The notes under the pieces: generated by a model | Database searches by the model: none | What the model was told of the DNA's origin: nothing | The model's input: only the letters and a program-made list of their open reading frames with translations | NCBI RefSeq assembly: GCF_004135055.1 | Contig: NZ_SDPL01000002.1 | Span: 1 to 47,656, forward strand | Reading direction: 5' to 3' | Source of the DNA: Agromyces binzhouensis | GTDB taxonomy: Bacteria > Actinomycetota > Actinomycetes > Actinomycetales > Microbacteriaceae | Length of the DNA stretch: 47,656 nucleotides | Made by a program: the position numbers and the translations under genes | Shown here: positions 18,883 to 27,178 of the stretch, in pieces | Position numbering within the stretch: the first letter of the stretch is position 1 | Layout of the letters: every line of letters begins with the position of its first letter

Positions 18883-19605
18883 TCAGGTGAAGTCGGGCAG
18901 GAGTTGCGGCTTCGGGAAGGTGCCGCCGTTGTCCTCGAGCACGGCAGTCGCGATCCGCATCGCCGTGTGGAGCGTCATCCCGACCGGGCGGATCTGGGTG
19001 CGTTGCGCGCGCCGCAACTCCTGGTGGCGGCGCGCTCGGGCTACGCGTTCGTCCCGGCCGACGATCGTCGCCCAGATCGGGTGTTCGGGCTGGACAAGAC
19101 CGTAGCCGGGGTGCACGATCGCCCACTGCGTGAACGGGAGGTGCTCGGCGTGGCGGGCGAGCACCTCCTCCGGGTGCTCGGCGACGCGGGCCGCCCATGC
19201 GCGTGCGGCGTGTCGGCGCTGTGCGATCCGCTTGGTGGTGTGCTGGTCGGCGGCAATCAGGGGTGCGGGCATCATCGCGAGCGTGGACGCGTGCACGTAC
19301 TTGCGGCGGTTCGCGTCGAAGTGCGCCGCCATCCGCGCGCGGCGCTGCTGCTCGGCCTCACGTTCGGCGGCCTGCCGGATCTCTCGTTCGGTGCGGGCGG
19401 CCTGCACCGGCTTGCACCACGCGACCATCTCCCGCATGACGGCGAGCAGATTGTGATCCAGCACAGCCTCCCGAGCAATGTGCTTGAACTTGTGCACCGG
19501 CATCCGCTCCATCCGATCGAAGAACGCGGCCGCCTCGGCCCGGTTGATCTCAACCTGCGAGACCGCATCGGTGGTCACGGGTCGCGGGGTGGTGTGCTGG
19601 CGCAT
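18883..19605 (-). CDS. Hypothetical basic helical protein
   Basis: A 240-residue protein, strongly helical and rich in Arg, Ala, Glu and His, with a likely coiled-coil part between residues 65 and 135 (AARTEREIRQAAEREAEQQ). It contains conserved-looking aromatic segments (FTQWAIVHPGYGLVQPEHPIWA). The ATG at 19605 has AGGAGAA at good spacing. No named family is recognised. It lies next to a long, structured, gene-free stretch (19606-20258). A DNA-binding or accessory role in transfer is possible from charge and context but is not shown. Confidence 0.7.
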   Translation of the reverse strand: MRQHTTPRPVTTDAVSQVEINRAEAAAFFDRMERMPVHKFKHIAREAVLDHNLLAVMREMVAWCKPVQAARTEREIRQAAEREAEQQRRARMAAHFDANRRKYVHASTLAMMPAPLIAADQHTTKRIAQRRHAARAWAARVAEHPEEVLARHAEHLPFTQWAIVHPGYGLVQPEHPIWATIVGRDERVARARRHQELRRAQRTQIRPVGMTLHTAMRIATAVLEDNGGTFPKPQLLPDFT

Positions 19606-20258
19606 GGTGGGTTCTCCTTCGCATTGCCTCTCGGGCGATTAGCCCCGGCAGGCCATGCCTGCCGGACGCCGCCGTGAAGGCGTGCGAAGCAGGAGGCTCC
19701 GCGCGAAGCCCCAAGGAAGGCGTGGCGGAAAGAAGTCGCGAAGGAGCGCCAGCGACGAACGCGAGTTGTTTCCGACACGGCGACGACGGCTACGCGTGGA
19801 GAAGCGCAGCACGCTAGGCGAGCACCGAGAGGTGCCAACAACACCGGCCGCCACCGGCGGCTCCACACAGCGGACACCGCCGGCCGGACACGGCCGACCA
19901 CCACCCGTCCCGATCCCGGAACAGGGCTCCAGAGCTGGGCCGCGGCGCGGCCGAATCGGACGCCGCAGGGCGGCGGACCGGGCGCAGCCGCCGTGGCGGC
20001 GACGCGGGCACCTGACGGAGCAGGCGCGACTTCAGGAACGCAGCGTGGAGCCGCTACCGCGGCGCCGAACCCATGAATTGTTTGGCCATTCCGGCTGGCG
20101 ATCGTAGCTTGCGGCTACGGCTACGTTCCCAGAATCTCGGACGCGCCCAAGGGCTTATTCCGCCCGACATTCCGGGCACTTCGCCTTGCCGCTACGCACT
20201 CGATCTCTCTGCCGGAAGGCAAACAAAATGATCGATCCGAGAAGAGAGCCCCGCGACG
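19606..20258. other. Gene-free stretch with many short inverted repeats
   Basis: No convincing coding sequence on either strand: the open frames are Arg/Pro-rich shadows. It contains a perfect hairpin CCGGCAGGC-CAT-GCCTGCCGG (19645-19665), a run of GCGAAG-type repeats (19680-19760), GCCGCC-GT-GGCGGC near 19990, and GTAGC/GCTAC repeats near 20105-20130. It holds the upstream regions of the leftward hypothetical gene and the rightward DprA-like gene. Such regions often carry a transfer or regulatory site, but no specific site can be named. Confidence 0.5.
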
Positions 20259-21065
20259 ATGATCTGGACCTCCCTACGCCCCAGCATCCCCACCACCATC
20301 CCCCTCGACGAAGACCTCGAAGCCCGCCTCGTCCTCACCCACGCCGGACTCTCCGGAAACCCCGCCATCGGCAACCTCATCGAGCAGGTCGGCGGAGCAG
20401 CCGGCGTTCTCGACTTCGCGAGGGCTGGTGCCGCCGACATCGCGGTCGGCTTGCCGGACGGCACTCTTCGCCGTGTCGCCTGCGCGGCGCGCCAAGGCGC
20501 GGCGCAGATGATCGCAGACGCCACCGAGCAGCACGGGCTCATGCTCCTTACTCCCGAGCGTTCCGGGTGGCCAACGCGAATCGACGTCCTCGGATCTGCC
20601 GCACCCTTGCTCCTCTGGATCGACGGACCGGACGCGGTCCTCGCAGACGGCATCGCAGCCGTCGTCGGGCCCCGCCACCCCGATCGAGAAGCACGCAACG
20701 CGACACTCGAGATCGCTACCGCGCTTGCCGACCAAGGATGGGTCGTGGCGGCGAACGACGCGCCAGGTGTGGCTTCGCTTGCGCTCCGCGCAGCCACAGC
20801 GATGAAGGGCCGCAACATCCAAGTCGTGGCGGCCGGCGTCGACCAGGTTCGCAAGGCCGACCGCCTGCCGATGGCGATCCGAGTGAGCCCCGAGGCGCCA
20901 ACCGGCCATGCCTCAGCGCGTGCGAGTCGGGTCGCGCGGGCAACGCTTGTTGCGCTCGCAGAACGGGTATTCACCGTCGATCAGGGTCGGAACTGGGAGA
21001 CCGAGGTGGCGAGCGTGCTCGCACGAGCCTTGGGCCGAACAGTCGCCGAAGCACCCGCCCAGTGA
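20259..21065 (+). CDS. DprA/Smf-like Rossmann-fold protein
   Basis: A 268-residue protein with an N-terminal helical part resembling the SAM-like region of DprA (LEARLVLTHAGLSGNPAIGNLIEQVGG) and a Rossmann-like domain whose order of segments follows DprA: LLLWIDGP, AAVVGPRHPDREARNATLEIATALADQGWVVAANDAPGVASLALRAA, MPMAIRVSPEAP. DprA binds single-stranded DNA. In mobile elements divergent members occur as defence or DNA-uptake-linked proteins. The usual G-S-R signature is changed to GPRHPD and the classic SGxAxGID motif to NDAPGVAS, so normal DprA function is doubtful. It is alone on the plus strand between leftward transfer modules and has its own terminator, which suggests separate acquisition. 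Confidence 0.75.
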   Translation: MIWTSLRPSIPTTIPLDEDLEARLVLTHAGLSGNPAIGNLIEQVGGAAGVLDFARAGAADIAVGLPDGTLRRVACAARQGAAQMIADATEQHGLMLLTPERSGWPTRIDVLGSAAPLLLWIDGPDAVLADGIAAVVGPRHPDREARNATLEIATALADQGWVVAANDAPGVASLALRAATAMKGRNIQVVAAGVDQVRKADRLPMAIRVSPEAPTGHASARASRVARATLVALAERVFTVDQGRNWETEVASVLARALGRTVAEAPAQ

Positions 21066-21150
21066 TTGGCCAGCGGCATGACGCGCCCTACTCGATCGCG
21101 CGAGATGCGCGGCATCCAGCGGAAATACTGCTGCACCGTAGCGGGCAAGA

Positions 21151-21187
21151 CGATGGGCGCGCCCTCCGAGGGAGGACGCGCCCATCG
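21151..21187. terminator. Bidirectional terminator between DprA-like and zinc-ribbon genes
   Basis: An 11-bp perfect inverted repeat (21151-21161 and 21177-21187, arms CGATGGGCGCG / CGCGCCCATCG) encloses a second inner stem CCTCC-GAG-GGAGG. It lies between two convergent genes and can stop transcription from both sides. Confidence 0.75.
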
Positions 21188-21195
21188 CGCCGGTA

Positions 21196-21318
21196 CTAGC
21201 GAATCCGGAACTGAGTGCCGCAGTACGCGCACCGAACCAAGCCGGGGCGAGTCACGCGGTACGGTCCGAGCTTTGCCCGGCAACGCGGGTTAGGACAGGT
21301 GTAGATACGTCCGCTCAT
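21196..21318 (-). CDS. 40-residue zinc-ribbon protein
   Basis: This very short gene reads MSGRIYTCPNPRCRAKLGPY and ends VRCAYCGTQFRIR. It has one zinc ribbon with knuckles CPNPRC and CAYC, 16 residues apart, and a high positive charge. The evidence that it is real is a perfect GGAGG sequence 7 bases before the ATG, conserved zinc spacing, and a terminator immediately after the stop. Its partner is unknown. It resembles the single-knuckle zinc-ribbon proteins encoded in many actinobacterial mobile elements. Confidence 0.75.
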   Translation of the reverse strand: MSGRIYTCPNPRCRAKLGPYRVTRPGLVRCAYCGTQFRIR

Positions 21319-21897
21319 GCGCGAACCTCCAATATCTCGATCAGCACCTAGATGCCAGACCCGCCGATCGTGGGATTGCCCCCACAGGGTCCACTAGGTC
21401 TAGGATCGAGAGAGTCACCCCTAGGAAAGTTGACGCTCGCGGCCCCGCGACCTCGGCACCGCCCGAAGTCTTCGGGGTCGTCGTGCTGATACCCCAATTC
21501 TAGGCGCGATCGCCGATGTAAAGGCGGCTTCAGGCGGTCCAGAACTACACCCGTGTAGTTCTCCACAGGCCAAGGTCGGATCTGCTCACAGACCACCTAC
21601 CTGCCGTCCCCCGGAATTTCGGGTGATCTCGGCAAGTTATCCACAGGCAGGCTGCCACGAGAAGTTCCCGGCCTGTGGGACATTTTCGGGCGTGTCGTCG
21701 GCGTGTCGCGGGCCCTTGGTGCGCCCATTGGTGGCTGTCACTGTGTGGCCCCGTCCAGACGAGTTCGCGACGCTTGTCGATATCAGGCTCTGCCAAGCCC
21801 CCTCGCCGCCTCTTGCCGACCTCGCCCGAGAGCTGCTGCCACGAAACACTCGCGAGGCTGCACCTGAGGCGTCCCCAGGTACTCGCACTCCCGCTAG
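21319..21897. other. Gene-free stretch with palindromes and a DnaA box
   Basis: No supported gene. It contains CCCGAAG-T-CTTCGGG (21464-21478), a 22-bp palindrome at 21541-21562 (own entry) and an exact DnaA-box consensus TTATCCACA at 21637-21645. It lies between the zinc-ribbon gene and the 3' end of the HsdR-like gene, so it includes the promoter of the former. It could be a second origin-like or regulatory region. Confidence 0.5.
21541..21562. promoter_or_regulatory. 22-bp perfect palindrome, probable protein-binding site
   Basis: AGAACTACAC-CC-GTGTAGTTCT has 10-bp arms with a 2-bp centre, the form expected for a dimeric DNA-binding protein. No second copy is visible in the window. The nearest genes are the 40-residue zinc-ribbon gene and the HsdR-like nuclease gene. 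Confidence 0.6.
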
Positions 21898-22980
21898 CTA
21901 TGCGTACCGCTCGACCGCCGCGCGAATCTCGTCGGCGTGCGCGTAGATCTCGTCGATCGTTGCGATTGGATGACGGGTCTCGACCTTCTCCGAGTCAAGA
22001 AGGCCGACGTACTTCTGCTTGGTATTGAAGTGCAGGCGGGCGATCGGCTTTCGATTGTTGTCGTCGAGGAGAACCGCGAAGTAGCTCTTGGAGTCTCGCT
22101 GCGTAACGCGCTGAGGCTTGACGATCGAACACGCGATGGCCTTGACGATCTGGTACGCCTCGATCTCCTCGAGCGTCGTTTCGATCTCGGTATCGCGGGA
22201 GAGGTCGGCATTCGTGATCGGCTCGCTCGTCACGGGATCGGACGCGTCGTCGTCCACCCGGACGCCCGCGCCGAGCGCGGTCTTGAGGCGGTCGTTGACG
22301 CTCTCGGTAAGGAACTGTCCAGTCGCCTTTGCAACCAACCCGGTGAACTGCTCGCGTACGCGCTGCGTGAACGAGCCATCGTAGACCCGAGAGGTGAAGA
22401 ACTTCACCCATTCGTCAGTGGGCTCTCGGAACTGTGCCGCGATTTCACGCTTGATGGCGCCGACGTACTTCAGTTCCTCGGCCGCGTTGATGATCGAGTC
22501 CAGATCGAAGCTCGACTTACTGAGCTTCTGGATCTCCGGGATCAGCGTCTCGTCGACGTCGAGGAGATCGAGCACCAGGAAGGGCTTGTCGTCCATTCGG
22601 TTGGGAGCATCGAGGTCGGTGAAGAATTGCCAGACGACACCGTTGGTCAGCACCGCGAGGCGCGCGTTGGTAACTGCGAAGTACCGGAACAGCTGCGAGG
22701 CGTGCTCGATCCTGAGCGCTCCGCGCGATGGCTTGCACTCGATCAGGATCTGGACCTCGCCATCACGCATGATGGCGTAGTCGACCTTCTCGCCCTTCTT
22801 GGTTCCCACGTCCGCGGTGAACTCGGGCACCACCTCGAGCGGGTCGAACACGTCATAACCGAGGACCGTGGAGATGAACGGCATTACGAACGCGTTCTTC
22901 GTCGCCTCCTCCGTCGCGATCGCCTCTGACTGATTCTCGACTTTGGTTGCGAGCGCGACGATGCGCTCTCCGAACTCCAT
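21898..22980 (-). CDS. HsdR_N-type (type I restriction-like) nuclease, orphan
   Basis: A 360-residue protein starting MEFGERIVALATKVEN. The N-terminal half has the PD-(D/E)xK pattern of the HSDR_N_2 nuclease domain: PEFTADVGTKKGEKVDYAIM, then VQILIECKPSRG (Asp ... Glu-Cys-Lys), LRIEHASQLFRYFAVTNARLAVLTNG. The C-terminal half is a mixed alpha/beta domain of unknown role (KPIARLHFNTKQKYVGLLDSEK). No helicase motor, HsdM or HsdS gene is nearby, so it is not a complete type I system; such single proteins are often listed as type I restriction endonucleases and are suspected defence factors. The ATG at 22980 follows GGGAG. The coupling-protein gene lies 108 bp upstream. Confidence 0.8.
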   Translation of the reverse strand: MEFGERIVALATKVENQSEAIATEEATKNAFVMPFISTVLGYDVFDPLEVVPEFTADVGTKKGEKVDYAIMRDGEVQILIECKPSRGALRIEHASQLFRYFAVTNARLAVLTNGVVWQFFTDLDAPNRMDDKPFLVLDLLDVDETLIPEIQKLSKSSFDLDSIINAAEELKYVGAIKREIAAQFREPTDEWVKFFTSRVYDGSFTQRVREQFTGLVAKATGQFLTESVNDRLKTALGAGVRVDDDASDPVTSEPITNADLSRDTEIETTLEEIEAYQIVKAIACSIVKPQRVTQRDSKSYFAVLLDDNNRKPIARLHFNTKQKYVGLLDSEKVETRHPIATIDEIYAHADEIRAAVERYA

Positions 22981-23088
22981 CGTGTGGTCTCCCTGAGTGT
23001 TTCCTTGCGGTCTGATGAATGAGCGTATCGGACGGGTCGAACTACTCGCGCTGATCGAATCCGAATGATGCATCCGCCGCACACTGGT

Positions 23089-25023
23089 TCAGTCTGGTAG
23101 GCCGTCAGGCGAGAGGTGGTTCTCGGGCGGCATCTCGACGGCTGGCCAGTCCGAATGAGAGTCCGCCGGGATTCTGGGGTCGATGTCGCGGACCGTTCCC
23201 TCGGTCGCGGCTGTCCTCTGGGCGCTCCGCTGGGGTAGCGCCCGGAATCCGGCGATGGCGCCGGTTTGGATGATCCAGAATGCGCCGTCGGCGGCTTCGC
23301 GGACGTCTTGGGGTGGGACGAGGTAGGTGTGTTGGGCGCGGGCGGAGCCGAGGCGGTCGCCGGTGGCTTGCCCGGCGGCTTCCATGCGAATGACGGTGCC
23401 GGCGTATTGGACGATCTCTTCGGGGTCTTTGGAGCGGCCGAAGATGAGTGCGGCGCCGCTGGTGAGGGCGCGGCGGCGGCGGACGTCGTCGTTGGAGAGC
23501 CCGGCAGGGCTTTGAGTGGCGAGGATGAGGCCGACGCCGGCGGAGCGGGCGGTCTCGAAGAGGCTGCCGGCGGTGTCGCCGGGGTCTTGGGCGCCGGTGA
23601 CGAGCTGCGGGAACTCGTCGACGATGACGACGACAGGGGTCTTGTCGCCGGCTTCGAGGCGGGCGGCGAGGAAGTTGCGCAAGTCGAGCAGGAGCAGGTC
23701 GCCGAGGCGGGCTTGGGCGTCATCGACAGGTGAGAGCGGTACGACGGTGAGGTCCGCCAGCGGGGCGGCGTAGGACCATCCGTCTTCGTCGATCCATTTC
23801 TCGAGGGGGCGGAGTGCGACCGCGAGGCTTTGCAGGGCGCGGGCGCCGGCGGTGGTGCCGTTGCGGTCGACGGTCTGGTTGACGAGGGTGAGATCGTACT
23901 GGTCGCGCACGTGCGGGCCGGGGTTGGTGAGTCGGTCCCGGAGGTCCTGGGCGGAGCTGATCGGGGTGTCGGCTTGCACGGCTTGGAGGACGCCGCGGAT
24001 CTCGTCGAGGTAGTGCTGGTTCGCGCCGTCGGGGACGGGCATGAGTCGCATCAGCTTCGCGGTGACCTGTTCGGCGGTCCCGGAGAAGAAGTTCCACGGT
24101 CCGGCGACGGTGGCGGTGCGACCCGCGGCCTGGGCGAGGGCGACCATGGAGGTGGCGTCGGCGGGGTCGCCTTTGGCGTCGATGACGAACACGGGCCACC
24201 CGTAGGTGAGCGCGCAGAGCACGAGCCCGTTGATCAGGACCGTCTTCCCGCTGCCGGACTCGGCGATGATCAACGCTCGCGCCGCCGAGGAAGCGTTCGG
24301 CATGAGCACGAACCGGCCGGTCGGGTCGACCCAGTCGCGCACCTGGCGTGCGTCGTGGAACCGGTCCGCGAGGGAGGTCACGGTGGAGCGGGTGGTGAAC
24401 CCGAACGCCTCCCGACCCGCGACCCGGTGCGGCACGGTGACCGCCCCGTCATTCACGCCGGTGATCCGCCCGGTGGCCGGGTCGAGGCGGATCCCGATCC
24501 GGGCCGCAGTGGATGCGTCCGCGGCGCGTTTGCGTGCGGTCTCGATGCGTTCCTGGCGGAGCACGTCGCTGACCCGCCTCGTGCGGACGAGGTCCGCGAT
24601 CTGCCTGCGCCGGATGGACCACGCCACGGGCAACAGGAAGACCCCGGCGCACAGGTTCACGACCAGCCACGGCCCGAACATGGGCCACACCTGCCCCATC
24701 CATCCGTCGATCGTGAGGAACATGGCGGCCGCACCGGTGCTGACCCACCGGGTCAGCAGGAGGGCCTCGATCGTGAGGAGGATGGTGACGAGGAGAATGC
24801 CGGCGGTATTGATGACCCACTGCCACCGCCAGACCCGCCAGAACACCGCCTTCGTCGCGATGCTCTCCCCCGCGACCCGCACCGCGACCACCGGGATCAG
24901 CAGCGGCAGCGCAACCAGCCCGACCAGCGCGATGAGCGCAGCGGCGAGGGTCGCTTCGAGGGCGTCGCTGAGCGCGTCGGTTTCGGCCGGGGCGGGCGGG
25001 ACAGCCGCCTGCTCCACGCTCAC
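23089..25023 (-). CDS. VirD4/TraD-type coupling protein
   Basis: A 644-residue membrane ATPase that links the relaxed DNA to the conjugation channel. Hydrophobic segments near residues 25-50, 70-95 and 105-140 anchor it (AALIALVGLVALPLLIPVV, TAGILLVTILLTIEALLL). Walker A is ESGSGKT near residue 258 and Walker B VVVIVDEFPQL near residue 468, followed by GVGLILATQSPAGLS, the segment typical of VirD4/TraG-type and FtsK-like hexameric motors. The GTG start overlaps the stop of the Replic_Relax gene by 4 bp, so coupling protein and candidate relaxase are made together. This pair is the DNA-processing half of the element. Confidence 0.88.
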   Translation of the reverse strand: MSVEQAAVPPAPAETDALSDALEATLAAALIALVGLVALPLLIPVVAVRVAGESIATKAVFWRVWRWQWVINTAGILLVTILLTIEALLLTRWVSTGAAAMFLTIDGWMGQVWPMFGPWLVVNLCAGVFLLPVAWSIRRRQIADLVRTRRVSDVLRQERIETARKRAADASTAARIGIRLDPATGRITGVNDGAVTVPHRVAGREAFGFTTRSTVTSLADRFHDARQVRDWVDPTGRFVLMPNASSAARALIIAESGSGKTVLINGLVLCALTYGWPVFVIDAKGDPADATSMVALAQAAGRTATVAGPWNFFSGTAEQVTAKLMRLMPVPDGANQHYLDEIRGVLQAVQADTPISSAQDLRDRLTNPGPHVRDQYDLTLVNQTVDRNGTTAGARALQSLAVALRPLEKWIDEDGWSYAAPLADLTVVPLSPVDDAQARLGDLLLLDLRNFLAARLEAGDKTPVVVIVDEFPQLVTGAQDPGDTAGSLFETARSAGVGLILATQSPAGLSNDDVRRRRALTSGAALIFGRSKDPEEIVQYAGTVIRMEAAGQATGDRLGSARAQHTYLVPPQDVREAADGAFWIIQTGAIAGFRALPQRSAQRTAATEGTVRDIDPRIPADSHSDWPAVEMPPENHLSPDGLPD

Positions 25024-25757
25024 CGGCCCGCCTCCTCGAACAACGGGGTCGGCACGGTCATCCCGCTCGACCCACCTTCACTGGCGGATGGTGCGGTGTC
25101 GTCCCAGAGTGGGGCATCGTCGCCGACCCACTTCCCACGGACGTCGAGCACGGGCAGGGTGAGCAGCCGGGGGCGTTCGGTGCGGAAGATGAACCGGTCC
25201 GCTTCGCGTGCCACGACCCGGGCCGCGTCCGGGGTGCACAGGTACACGACCCGGGTCACCCCGGTCGTGGTCATCCGGGTCGCATGGTTCGTGTGGATCG
25301 CCTTGTACCGGTGCAGCGTCTTCGGGGTCAGCTCGACCTCGACGAGCTCGATCCGGTCGCCCTTGATCGCGACCCCATCGACCTGGTGCTCCTGGGTCGA
25401 CCCGGGTCGCCGGTCCCGGAACCACTCATAGCCGCGGGCCAGGTACCGGGCCGACGCCGCCGCGACCGCGACCTCGTGCCGCGCGGTCTGCCGGTACAGG
25501 TTCGGTGCACCCCGACCGATCGCCTGGTGCGTGGCCCACACCACCTGCCCGTCCTGGAAGTTCGGCCGGGCCCGATCCACCAACCCCACACCAGCCAGGC
25601 GGGCCACCCACTGCTGCGCCTTCCGCCGGCTCACCGGCGACCCCGACGTCTCACCCGCGAGCCCGGCCAGCGCCCACCGGATCGCGTCGACATCCGCCAT
25701 CCGCACCACGCCCAACCACTCCAGCATCGCCTCGTCACGACTGGTCAACTGCACCAT
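25020..25757 (-). CDS. Replic_Relax-family protein, candidate relaxase
   Basis: A 245-residue protein. The first 90 residues form a winged helix (MVQLTSRDEAMLEWLGVVRMADVDAI, SRRKAQQWVARLAGVGLVDRARP). The rest has a nuclease-like core, DGVAIKGDRIELVEVELTPKTLHRY, with D...ExE..K spacing, then VVYLCTPDAARVV. This matches the replication-relaxation family (Pfam Replic_Relax), which occurs next to coupling proteins in actinobacterial and firmicute elements. No HUH or other classical MOB relaxase is found in the element, so this is the best candidate for the oriT-processing protein. The ATG at 25757 has GGGGGGAG upstream. The candidate oriT begins about 100 bp upstream of its start. Confidence 0.78.
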   Translation of the reverse strand: MVQLTSRDEAMLEWLGVVRMADVDAIRWALAGLAGETSGSPVSRRKAQQWVARLAGVGLVDRARPNFQDGQVVWATHQAIGRGAPNLYRQTARHEVAVAAASARYLARGYEWFRDRRPGSTQEHQVDGVAIKGDRIELVEVELTPKTLHRYKAIHTNHATRMTTTGVTRVVYLCTPDAARVVAREADRFIFRTERPRLLTLPVLDVRGKWVGDDAPLWDDTAPSASEGGSSGMTVPTPLFEEAGR

Positions 25758-25853
25758 CACCGACCACTCCCCCCATCGTTCTCGTCACCTGTTCGTGTCC
25801 TCGTTGTCGTCGTCATGGCCGTCCAGTCCCCGTCGAATGTCCAAGTCCTTCTC

Positions 25854-25998
25854 TGTCCTCTTTCCCTGTCCCGCCGCCCCGGCTTTACTTCCCAACCTCC
25901 CTCAGAAAGACGAAGGATGAGTGCGGGAGGTTGGGAAGCGCGCGAAGCGCGGCCGGCGCGGCGGGACAGGGAAAGAGGACAGTGAACCGTGCGTTCAC
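25854..25998. other. Candidate origin of transfer (nested perfect inverted repeats)
   Basis: A 23-bp perfect inverted repeat (25854-25876 and 25959-25981) encloses a 13-bp perfect inverted repeat, TTCCCAACCTCCC at 25889-25901 with GGGAGGTTGGGAA at 25925-25937. A third hairpin GTGAAC-N5-GTTCAC follows directly (25982-25998), and another GTGAAC at 26012. A CCCCC/GGGGG hairpin lies at 26051-26065. The whole 436-bp interval 25758-26193 has no supported gene. Its position beside the candidate relaxase and coupling-protein genes argues for oriT. A terminator for the leftward DUF2637 gene is the alternative, but three nested or adjacent hairpins exceed what a terminator needs. Confidence 0.6.
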
Positions 25999-26193
25999 CT
26001 ATTCGCGCCGGGTGAACACCCGAACGCACACCCACCCAACCAGCACGTGACCCCCAAACGGGGGGAACACGCCGGACGGGTTGCAGAGTCGTCCGCCCTG
26101 CCAAGGGCGTCATCGACCGCGCATGACAGCCCGGGTGGGCTCGACCGGCGGCCGCGACGCCAAGGAGGAGCTGCCTTGAGCGGATGTCTGCGC

Positions 26194-27099
26194 TCATGCG
26201 ACGCCGACCGGGTCGCGCTCGAGCGGGACGGTGGGTTCCGGTGCTTGGTCGCGGCGGGCGCGTTCGACCCAGCGTTGCGCGGTGGTCGACGCGACGCCGG
26301 CGGTGCGCGCAGCGCTCCGCACCGACGCGCCCTCGTCGACGAGGGAGATCACCTCGGTGCGCTGCGCTTCGCGGTCGACGCGAGTGGGCCGGTCCACTGA
26401 CGCGTCGGGCTCGGACGCGCCATCCCCCGCTCGTTCCACGAGCCGACCCGAAGGCGAAGCTCCGGACCGTTCGGCCGGTGCCGAGCCTCCTGTGGAAACG
26501 GGTCGCCTGCGGCGAGCGGGTCGGACGGTGACGGTGGGGTCGGGTCGGTCGTCGCGGCGGTAGACGGTCGCTGCGGCGAGGTGGGTCGTCAACAGCAGGG
26601 CGATCGCGGGGACCGCGTTCACGATCACCGCTGGCACCTGCCCCAGGATCATTGTGTCTGGATCCGCGATCGCGACGGCGGCCGCGTTGCCGGCCACGGT
26701 CAGGGCGCTGAACAGCGTGAACGTGAACCACGGGAGAGCGCGCAGGAACCGGGATGGTGCGGGCACGAGCAGGGCGATCAGCATCGCGGCCAGGGCGGGC
26801 AGGTCGACCACGATCGGGAACACGATCGCCCGGTCAGCCGGCATCCCGCCGACGTGGAGGGCGAGGTCGTGCAGGGCGCCCCAGGACATGAAGATCGCCA
26901 GTGCCCCGGCCGCGGCGATCAGCCAGCCGAGGAAGATCCGCAACGACCGCGACGCCGCCCGCAGCTGCGGCCCTCGAGCACTCACCCCGACCGCCCTCGA
27001 AGGAGGCGCGACCGAAGCGCGAGCCTGGCACGCGTCTCGAAGCTTCGATGACGACGACCACTGATCGCCCTCGCTGCTCTTCCCCCTCGTGGATGACAT
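26194..27099 (-). CDS. DUF2637 (Spd-type) membrane protein with C-terminal HTH
   Basis: A 301-residue protein. Residues about 50-165 hold four membrane helices in the DUF2637 pattern (IFLGWLIAAAGALAIFMSWG, LHVGGMPADRAIVFPIVVD, LPWFTFTLFSALTVAGNAAA, VPAIALLLTTHLAA). This family includes plasmid spread (Spd) proteins of Streptomyces conjugative elements. A charged linker leads to a C-terminal helix-turn-helix (REAQRTEVISLVDEGASVRSAARTAGVASTTAQRWVERARR). The combination of a membrane domain and a DNA-binding end could tether element DNA to the membrane; this is inference. The start is uncertain: the ATG at 27099 lacks a good ribosome binding site and later starts are possible. Confidence 0.8.
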   Translation of the reverse strand: MSSTRGKSSEGDQWSSSSKLRDACQARASVAPPSRAVGVSARGPQLRAASRSLRIFLGWLIAAAGALAIFMSWGALHDLALHVGGMPADRAIVFPIVVDLPALAAMLIALLVPAPSRFLRALPWFTFTLFSALTVAGNAAAVAIADPDTMILGQVPAVIVNAVPAIALLLTTHLAAATVYRRDDRPDPTVTVRPARRRRPVSTGGSAPAERSGASPSGRLVERAGDGASEPDASVDRPTRVDREAQRTEVISLVDEGASVRSAARTAGVASTTAQRWVERARRDQAPEPTVPLERDPVGVA

Positions 27100-27178
27100 C
27101 GGCTCTGGGTGTTCGCGCGTCGCGCGCGTACTGATTCCTTGCTGTTCATTCCTGTTCTCTTCCTTCTTCTAAGGGGGA

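Noticed and set aside
19655-20107. Protein-coding gene in the 19.6-20.2 kb gap
   Set aside because: The frames are Arg/Pro-rich, without ribosome binding sites, and run through hairpins and repeats.
21545-21946. Small genes on either strand between 21.5 and 21.9 kb
   Set aside because: No ribosome binding site, unnatural composition, and overlap with palindrome and DnaA box or with the HsdR-like gene.
25854-25981. Insertion-sequence ends (inverted repeats)
   Set aside because: No transposase frame lies between the arms (only about 80 bp) and no target duplication flanks them.
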